From assembly GCF_013488205.1 (NCBI RefSeq), contig NZ_CP040908.1, positions 1-64,000 on the forward strand: a DNA stretch of 64,000 nucleotides, read 5' to 3'. The translations under genes were made by a program, and so were the position numbers. The notes beneath the pieces were generated by a model. The model saw only the letters and a program-made list of their open reading frames with translations, ran no database searches and was not told the origin of the DNA. This stretch comes from Empedobacter falsenii. GTDB lineage: Bacteria > Bacteroidota > Bacteroidia > Flavobacteriales > Weeksellaceae. Below are positions 58,350 to 64,000 of the stretch, piece by piece (the first letter of the stretch is position 1; every line of letters starts with the position of its first letter).

Positions 58350-60794
58350 ATGAAGAAAATTGTTTACTCGTTGCTTTTTATAGCGATGACTTTTGGTGCG
58401 TCGGTAAAAGCACAAGAAAATGTTACTTATCAATTGCCTCCGCAAGAAATTTTACAATTGGCAGACGCGGATATGCCACCCTCAATTAGTACAGATCGTA
58501 AGGCTGAAAATGCATTTTTGTCTTATAGAAGTCGTTATAAAACGATTAATGAATTGTCAGAAAAAGAATTACGTTTAGCAGGATTACGAATTAATCCAGT
58601 TACAAATATCAATTCACGTGAAACATTCAGTGAGAAAATCACTTATTTTGATCTGAAAACTTCAAAGGAAAAAACAATTGCTGGTTTACCTGCAAAAGGT
58701 CGTTTTTCTAATCAGTCTTGGAACACTTCTCAATCAAAATTTGCCGTTACAAATACAACAAATAAAGGTGTAGAACTATGGATTGTTGACGTAAAAACGC
58801 AAGTTGCAACAAAAGTTTATGAAGATAAATTAAACGCAAACTTAGGTCGTCCTTTCAATTGGATTTCAGATACAGAATTAATTGTGAATGTAATTCCAGC
58901 TTCTAAAAAAGCTTTGATTGATACAAAAGACGCAATTGCGACTGGACCTACAGTTTCTGTTGCTGATGGAAAAGAAGCGCAAAACAGAACCTATCAAGAT
59001 TTATTGCAAAATAAAAATGATGAGTTTAACTTCGAACAATTAGCAATTTCTGAATTAGTAAAAGTTAATATCGAAACAGGAGCAAAATCGAAATGGAAAG
59101 ATGCTGCGATGTACACGGATATTTCGACTTCTCCAGATGGACAATATGTTTTGGTGAACGAAATCAAAAAACCTTTTTCATATTTAGTAACCTACAATAG
59201 TTTCCCATCAACTGATATTGTGTATGATATCAATGGAAAATTAGTAAAAGAAGTTGATCATAAAGAGTTACAAGAAGTTGTTCCGAAAGGATTTTCTTCG
59301 ACGATTATGGGAAAAAGAAATTTGTATTGGAGAGCAGATAAACCAAATACTTTATATTGGGTTGAGGCTTTAGATGGTGGTGATGCAAATAAGCCTGCGG
59401 AATATCGCGATGCGCTTTATCAAGTTGTGGCGCCTTTTACTGCGAACAAAGAGTTGTTGGTAAAAGTAAAAGATCGCTATAGAGGAGTGACTTGGGGAAA
59501 TGATGAGGTTGCGATTGTGAGAGATGCTTGGTATAATACGCGTAACGAAAGTAGTTATTTGTTCAATCCGTCAAATCCAACTCAAGAACCAATCCGTTTT
59601 TTCAGTAGAAATTCGCAAGATGCTTACAATAATCCTGGAAATTTCGTAACTGAAATGAATGATTATGGTTACAATGTTTTAGCGATTAACAAAGGAAAAT
59701 TGATGTTAGTTGGAGAAGGAGTTTCTGCGGAAGGAATTTTACCTTTTGTTGATGATTTTGATATCAAAACACTGAAAACCACTCGTTTATGGAGGGCGCA
59801 AAAATCAGATAAATTAGAAGCAATTGCTCGTGTTATTGATCCGAAGAAAGGAATCATTTTAGAACAAATTCAATCGAAATCAGATTATCCAAATTTATAT
59901 TTTCGTAATATTTTTCAGAAAGGAGGAAAGCCAAAACAAGTAACCTTTACAAAAAATCCTTTCGAGGCAATGAACAAAGTTTCGAAAGAATTAATTACGT
60001 ACAAACGTGCTGATGGTGTGGAATTATCAGGAACGTTATATTTACCACCAAATTATGATAAAACGAAAAAGGAAAAGTTACCAATGTTAATGTGGGCTTA
60101 TCCTCGCGAGTTCAAAGATGCATCTACGGCTGGTCAGGTAACAACTTCTGAGAATAAATTTACTTCTCCTTCTTACGGAGGTCCTATTTATTGGGCGTTG
60201 AGAGGGTATGCGGTACTAGATGATGCGGCTTTCCCAATTATTGGAGAAGGAAAAGAAGAGCCAAATGATACGTTCGTTCCTCAATTGGTTGCCAATGCAA
60301 AAGCTGCGATTGATGCGGTGGATAAATTAGGTTATATCGATCGTGAAAGAGTTGCGGTTGGTGGACATTCTTATGGTGCGTTTATGACAGCGAATTTATT
60401 AACGCATTCTAATTTATTTGCGGCGGGTATTGCGCGTTCAGGGGCTTATAACCGTACGTTAACGCCGTTTGGATTCCAGTCAGAACAACGTAATTATTGG
60501 GAAGCTCCAGATGTTTACAACACAATGGCTCCTTTCCAAAATGCAGATAAAATGAAAACACCATTGTTGTTAATTCATGGTGAAGCTGATAATAATACAG
60601 GAACTTTCCCGATGCAATCTGAGCGTTATTTCAATGCATTGAAAGGTTTAGGAGCGACAACTCGTTTGGTTTTATTACCACAAGAATCTCACGGATATGC
60701 AGCCAGAGAAAATATTCTTCACATGTTATGGGAACAAGATCAATGGTTAGAGAAATATGTGAAAAACAAAGGAAAAAATTCTGAAAAGAAATAA
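58350..60794 (+). CDS. S9 family peptidase, glutamyl endopeptidase-like (S9D)
   Basis: The 814-residue precursor has a signal peptide (about 1-21, VKAQ). A long propeller region (about 60-530) precedes an alpha/beta hydrolase with nucleophile in GGHSYGAFM, acid in HGEADNNTG and histidine in ESHGYAAREN. The catalytic domain, with RSGAYNRTLTPFGFQ and LWEQDQWLEKY, matches plant chloroplast glutamyl endopeptidase and bacterial relatives, so a Glu/Asp-cleaving role is likely rather than proline specificity. It is a single gene. Confidence 0.88.
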   Translation: MKKIVYSLLFIAMTFGASVKAQENVTYQLPPQEILQLADADMPPSISTDRKAENAFLSYRSRYKTINELSEKELRLAGLRINPVTNINSRETFSEKITYFDLKTSKEKTIAGLPAKGRFSNQSWNTSQSKFAVTNTTNKGVELWIVDVKTQVATKVYEDKLNANLGRPFNWISDTELIVNVIPASKKALIDTKDAIATGPTVSVADGKEAQNRTYQDLLQNKNDEFNFEQLAISELVKVNIETGAKSKWKDAAMYTDISTSPDGQYVLVNEIKKPFSYLVTYNSFPSTDIVYDINGKLVKEVDHKELQEVVPKGFSSTIMGKRNLYWRADKPNTLYWVEALDGGDANKPAEYRDALYQVVAPFTANKELLVKVKDRYRGVTWGNDEVAIVRDAWYNTRNESSYLFNPSNPTQEPIRFFSRNSQDAYNNPGNFVTEMNDYGYNVLAINKGKLMLVGEGVSAEGILPFVDDFDIKTLKTTRLWRAQKSDKLEAIARVIDPKKGIILEQIQSKSDYPNLYFRNIFQKGGKPKQVTFTKNPFEAMNKVSKELITYKRADGVELSGTLYLPPNYDKTKKEKLPMLMWAYPREFKDASTAGQVTTSENKFTSPSYGGPIYWALRGYAVLDDAAFPIIGEGKEEPNDTFVPQLVANAKAAIDAVDKLGYIDRERVAVGGHSYGAFMTANLLTHSNLFAAGIARSGAYNRTLTPFGFQSEQRNYWEAPDVYNTMAPFQNADKMKTPLLLIHGEADNNTGTFPMQSERYFNALKGLGATTRLVLLPQESHGYAARENILHMLWEQDQWLEKYVKNKGKNSEKK

Positions 60795-60807
60795 TTCTCA
60801 ATATAAG

Positions 60808-60838
60808 AAAAGCGATTCAATTTTGAATCGCTTTTTTA
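60808..60838 (+). terminator. Terminator after the S9D peptidase gene
   Basis: AAAGCGATTCAA and TTGAATCGCTTT form a 12-bp stem followed by T. Confidence 0.85.
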
Positions 60839-60878
60839 TTGTAAATAATCATTATATTTAGTTCATAATTAATCATCT

Positions 60879-61601
60879 ATGAAATTAAAAGCTTTACTAT
60901 TCTTTCTAACAATTTTTTCTCCATTTCTATTTGCTCAAAATTTGTGGAAAGTAGAATATGAAACCTATGATAAAATCTTTTTTGATGAAAAAGATCCTGT
61001 TTATAAAGCAGCATTAGATAAAAACAATTCTACACCAAAATATTATCAATTACTTTTTGATGAAAATCAGTCGTTTTTCAGTGAAGTTGTAAAAATTGAT
61101 AATAGTCAAAATCAATCATCTATGTCGATGAGTACAATTGAAGATAATATTTACATCGATTATAAAACTTTACAATATAAGATTGAAGGAAATTATGTAA
61201 ACAAAAATATTTTAATAATAGATAATTTGCCAAAATACATTTGGACAATTAGTCGAGAATCAAAAGAAATTTTGGGTATTAAAGTTAAAAAAGCAACAAC
61301 TGAATACAAAGATTCTAAGATAGAAGTTTGGTTTGCGCCAACTTTACAACCAAAAGGCGGACCAATATTTTTCAATGGATTGCCAGGTTTAATTTTAGAA
61401 TTGAAAGCTGTAACAACAATGAAAGACGAAAGTTACGAAACGACTTTTAGAGCAATTAATATAAAAGAAGCATCTAAAAACGAAGTGATTAAAATTCCAT
61501 CAAAAGGTCAAAAAATGACACAAATTGAGAAAGACTATTTTGTAAAAGAAGCGAATAGAAAAATGATGGAAGCCTATAATAATAAGGTTTCTAAAGACTA
61601 A
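60879..61601 (+). CDS. GLPGLI family exported protein
   Basis: A 240-residue precursor with a signal peptide (about 1-19, LFAQ). It carries the name-giving motif in NGLPGLILEL (about 166-172), preceded by the beta-rich region typical of this Bacteroidota-specific family and the EVWFAPTLQPKGGP loop. The function is unknown; members are often found near TonB receptors or peptidases, as here beside an S9 peptidase. It is a single-gene unit between two terminators. Confidence 0.9.
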   Translation: MKLKALLFFLTIFSPFLFAQNLWKVEYETYDKIFFDEKDPVYKAALDKNNSTPKYYQLLFDENQSFFSEVVKIDNSQNQSSMSMSTIEDNIYIDYKTLQYKIEGNYVNKNILIIDNLPKYIWTISRESKEILGIKVKKATTEYKDSKIEVWFAPTLQPKGGPIFFNGLPGLILELKAVTTMKDESYETTFRAINIKEASKNEVIKIPSKGQKMTQIEKDYFVKEANRKMMEAYNNKVSKD

Positions 61602-61608
61602 AACACAA

Positions 61609-61637
61609 AAAAAACCACTTCGAAAGAAGTGGTTTTT
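61609..61637. terminator. Bidirectional terminator between the GLPGLI gene and rluB
   Basis: AAAACCACTTC-gaaa-... GAAGTGGTTTT, 11-bp stem, with A and T runs; it recurs at 41617 and 54677. Confidence 0.85.
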
Positions 61638-61656
61638 AAATTTTATAGCTGAGGTA

Positions 61657-62601
61657 TTATAACATTTTCAAGAAGTTAACTTCTAATTCTGTTAATCTTC
61701 TAAAATCACCTCTTTGTAAAGTTTTCTTTGTAAGTCCTGCAAAAGAAACGCGGTCTAACGCTTCTACTTCGTATCCTTTTGTTTCGAAAATACGACGTAC
61801 AACGCGGTTCCAACCAATGTGTAATTCTACACCAACTTCATTTTTCGGTCTACCTTCGATAAAAGAAATTTCGTCAACAACTGCAATTCCTTCAGGAATT
61901 AAACGAACACCTTTTTTGATGTCAGTCAAATCATTTGCTGTTAATTTTTTATCTAAAGTTACATGATATATTTTTTTGATATCATGACTTGGATGCGTTA
62001 ATTTCTTAGTTAAATAACCATCGTTTGTAAACAATAAAACTCCTGTTGTCTGTCTGTCCAAGCGACCTACTGGGAAAATTCTCGCTGTAGTTGCTGTAGA
62101 CATTAAGTCCATTACAGTTTTACGTCCTTTTTCGTCATTTGATGTTGAAATAAACCCTTTTGGTTTGTTCAACACAAAATATACATTTTTCTCTGAAGAG
62201 ATTTTACGACCATCGAAACGCACTTCATCATCGGGTTGTACTTTATAACCCATTTCAGTAATCACTTGACCATTCACTGTAACGATTCCAGTTTTGATCA
62301 ACTCGTCGGCCTCTCTTCTGGATGCAATCCCTGCATTCGCTACATATTTATTTAAACGAATAGTCCCGTCATCAACTGGAGCTTTTTTCAGTCTTTTAAC
62401 AAATGGTTTTTCACCTGGTTTGTTAAACGGTTTCTTTGGTCCAAAACTTTTCTTTCCTTCTTCTGATGGTTTTCCACCAAAAGTTGGTTTTCCTTTCCCT
62501 GAAGATGGTTTAGAAGAAGAATTTCCTCTTGCTCCACCTTTTCCACGATTGTTCCCGCCTTGGGAATTTCTGTCGTTGGATTGATTTCGTCTGTTATTCA
62601 T
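61657..62601 (-). CDS. rluB: RsuA-family rRNA pseudouridine synthase (RluB-like)
   Basis: The 314-residue protein has a low-complexity Asn/Gly/Lys-rich head (about 1-78), an S4 domain (IRLNKYVANAGIASRREADE, about 81-100) and a catalytic domain with GRLDRQTTGVLLFTNDG. The RluB-type ending (GWNRVVRRIFETKGY) supports modification of 23S rRNA. It follows the UbiA-like gene by ten bases in one operon that starts with mevalonate kinase. The head has no counterpart in the E. coli enzyme. Confidence 0.88.
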   Translation of the reverse strand: MNNRRNQSNDRNSQGGNNRGKGGARGNSSSKPSSGKGKPTFGGKPSEEGKKSFGPKKPFNKPGEKPFVKRLKKAPVDDGTIRLNKYVANAGIASRREADELIKTGIVTVNGQVITEMGYKVQPDDEVRFDGRKISSEKNVYFVLNKPKGFISTSNDEKGRKTVMDLMSTATTARIFPVGRLDRQTTGVLLFTNDGYLTKKLTHPSHDIKKIYHVTLDKKLTANDLTDIKKGVRLIPEGIAVVDEISFIEGRPKNEVGVELHIGWNRVVRRIFETKGYEVEALDRVSFAGLTKKTLQRGDFRRLTELEVNFLKML

Positions 62602-62611
62602 CTGAATTTGA

Positions 62612-63535
62612 TTAATTTATGCGCTGATTAAAATTTTGCGCAATAGTTTGCAAAGTTAAGGGATTTATTTCGATTAATACGATACTAAATACACCAGCAA
62701 CAATCATTCCCTTAAAAAAATAGTGTAAAATCTTATATGCTTGTGACGATTTTATTCTCCAAATGATAAATAAAATCACTGTAAAAGCGATATTCGAAGC
62801 AATAAAAAAGTATTTCATTGCGCCAACATCATTTTTCATAATGATAATAATTCCAATGATTAATTCTGTAATAATTAAACATGAAATCAAAACTTTTGTA
62901 AAATCGATTCCATATTTAATTGGAATTGAATCATAATTATAAATCAAATCTGCTTTTTGAGAACTCAAATCTTTTACAATATCAGTAATCAATAATAAAA
63001 TGGTCAAGAAAGTAGCGTGCAAAGCCAAATTGAACGTGAAATGATCAAAATAAACCAATAAGGCGAAAAATGGCATCACACGAATGACAACCAAATAAAA
63101 GTTTTTGATCAATGCAAATCGATTGATTTTGTGACTATAAAACCAAACTAAAAATTGATAAACCAAAAAGAAAACGAAAACTTTCCACGAAATTAAAGCC
63201 GCAATAATCAATGCTAAAGCATTTAGAACAATGTAAACAGTTAGTTTGAAACCTTGTGAAACTTGTTTTTGAAGATAAACTTGTAAAGGACGTTTGAGTT
63301 CGTCTTTTTCTAAATCGTAAAAATTATTGATGATATATCCTGCGGCCACACAAAGTATCGAACAAAGGATAAGCCCGTCTAACTTTGGATTTGTCAACAA
63401 TTGACGATGACCAACTTCTGGCGCAAAAATAAAAAGCGCAGCAAGATATTGTGCTAAAATAAGCACAATTAAATTATAGCCACGAACAACAGAAAATAAT
63501 GCAAAAACCTTTAAGATTATTTTCTGAACGTTCAT
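62612..63535 (-). CDS. UbiA-family prenyltransferase (geranylgeranylglycerol-phosphate geranylgeranyltransferase-like)
   Basis: The 307-residue membrane protein has eight to nine helices and the two aspartate-rich motifs of UbiA enzymes: NNFYDLEKDELKRP (about 69-82) and DIVKDLSSQKAD (about 188-199). In flavobacteria this neighbourhood is annotated as geranylgeranylglycerol-phosphate geranylgeranyltransferase, an archaeal-ether-lipid-type enzyme; quinone or other prenyl transfer is possible. It follows the mevalonate kinase gene by 26 bases, so the isoprenoid precursor and its user are co-transcribed. Confidence 0.8.
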   Translation of the reverse strand: MNVQKIILKVFALFSVVRGYNLIVLILAQYLAALFIFAPEVGHRQLLTNPKLDGLILCSILCVAAGYIINNFYDLEKDELKRPLQVYLQKQVSQGFKLTVYIVLNALALIIAALISWKVFVFFLVYQFLVWFYSHKINRFALIKNFYLVVIRVMPFFALLVYFDHFTFNLALHATFLTILLLITDIVKDLSSQKADLIYNYDSIPIKYGIDFTKVLISCLIITELIIGIIIIMKNDVGAMKYFFIASNIAFTVILFIIWRIKSSQAYKILHYFFKGMIVAGVFSIVLIEINPLTLQTIAQNFNQRIN

Positions 63536-63561
63536 TGATTATATTTTTATAAATTATTTTT

Positions 63562-64000
63562 TTAGAATTTGTAAATAACTTCGGTCTGAAAGTCTTTTAG
63601 GTAGCTTTTCGCCTTGTCATAATCTTGTGTAAAACCAAGAACATAACCGCCTCCGCCAGAACCACAAAGTTTTAGGTAATACGTATCTGTATCAATTCCA
63701 GTTTTCCATGCATTCACCAATTTTTGAGGAATCATAGGTCTGAAATGTTCATAACCCCAAGCTGACAATTTCTGAAGATTTGCAAAAAGTGGATTGTATT
63801 CACCTTTCACAAAGTTTTCGATACATGCATTGTTGTATTTAATAAACTCTTCTTTCAATGTTTTACGGAAACCTTCTTTTTTCATTTTTTCAAAGAAAAT
63901 ATGAATCATTGGTGCCGTTTCTCCTGGTGTACCAGAATTGATTAAGAAAACAGCTCCTTTTCCGTCAGTATTTGCAGAAGGTAAACCAATTGTCGAGATA
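63562..64000 (-). CDS. GHMP kinase, probably mevalonate kinase (5' part outside the window)
   Basis: About 146 C-terminal residues are visible, and the frame runs off the right edge. It shows the GHMP-kinase C-terminal signature KLCGSGGGGYVLGFT (motif 3) and, before it, FLINSGTPGETAP, as in mevalonate kinases. It is first of a minus-strand operon with the UbiA-like and rluB genes. The full length (about 300 residues in relatives) and the start cannot be read here. Phosphomevalonate kinase or a galactokinase-like protein is less likely. Confidence 0.72.
   Translation of the reverse strand, partial: ISTIGLPSANTDGKGAVFLINSGTPGETAPMIHIFFEKMKKEGFRKTLKEEFIKYNNACIENFVKGEYNPLFANLQKLSAWGYEHFRPMIPQKLVNAWKTGIDTDTYYLKLCGSGGGGYVLGFTQDYDKAKSYLKDFQTEVIYKF

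Overview
The window is a stretch of an AT-rich (roughly one third G+C) chromosome from the Bacteroidota, class Flavobacteriia. Reasons: promoters of the Bacteroidota type (TTG, about 19 bases, TAnnTTTG) and few Shine-Dalgarno sequences; family-specific genes (GLPGLI protein, DUF4292, DUF4254, mevalonate pathway, many SPII lipoproteins with A/S-rich lipoboxes); and a prolyl oligopeptidase and a DPP IV whose sequence and length resemble the well-known enzymes of Elizabethkingia (Flavobacterium) meningoseptica. I would place it in the Weeksellaceae (Empedobacter/Elizabethkingia/Chryseobacterium neighbourhood) but cannot name a species.

Layout. 1-500: tail of a TnpB-like transposon protein and a gene-free scar. 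0.5-10.4 kb: a sugar aminotransferase, a small ABC transporter, pheS, the NAD(P)HX repair enzyme, a binding lipoprotein with a MepB-like protein, tRNA-Arg, der, and a cytidylyltransferase/cupin pair. 10.4-16 kb: tRNA-Phe, cardiolipin synthase, a DUF308 protein, HMG-CoA synthase, a MATE pump. 16-25.5 kb: secreted prolyl oligopeptidase, a tandem pair of related secreted proteins sharing an almost identical non-coding unit, alcohol dehydrogenase, small lipoproteins, an anchored-protein/lipoprotein pair, folate cyclo-ligase and a radical SAM enzyme. 25.5-36.3 kb: a plsC-peptidase-rnhA-lipoprotein operon, an unusual regulatory-domain/hydrolase fusion, pgi, and a poxB-MFS operon in which the MFS gene carries an in-frame stop. 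36.3-39.4 kb: an accessory-looking locus with an 11-bp tandem repeat array, an inverted repeat and three secreted proteins of unknown function. 39.4-50.1 kb: azurin, folD-queE, gpsA, then a plus-strand envelope operon (flippase, dut, sugar nucleotidyltransferase, DUF4292, EnvC-like activator, tatA) and DUF4254. 50-64 kb: GH89 glycosidase, M1 aminopeptidase, DPP IV, two pseudouridine synthases, glutamyl endopeptidase-like S9 peptidase, GLPGLI protein, and a mevalonate kinase/UbiA prenyltransferase operon running off the window.

How the genes work together. Five exported peptidases (two M1, three S9 types), a GH89 glycosidase and MFS/MATE/ABC transporters suit a protein- and glycoprotein-scavenging lifestyle. 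HMG-CoA synthase near 13 kb and mevalonate kinase at the right edge are parts of one isoprenoid route, feeding the adjacent UbiA enzyme. Intrinsic terminators are strong and several hairpins recur in near-identical form at unrelated genes.

Most of the window is ordinary chromosome. No complete new defence or mobile system was found. The best second looks are the repeat-preceded secreted locus at 36.4-39.3 kb, the conserved terminator/leader unit of the duplicated secreted genes at 18.3-19.3 kb, the nonsense-interrupted MFS gene, the EnvC homologue with all zinc-binding histidines replaced and two inserted repeats, and the intrinsic terminator written inside the coding sequence of the convergent folate gene.
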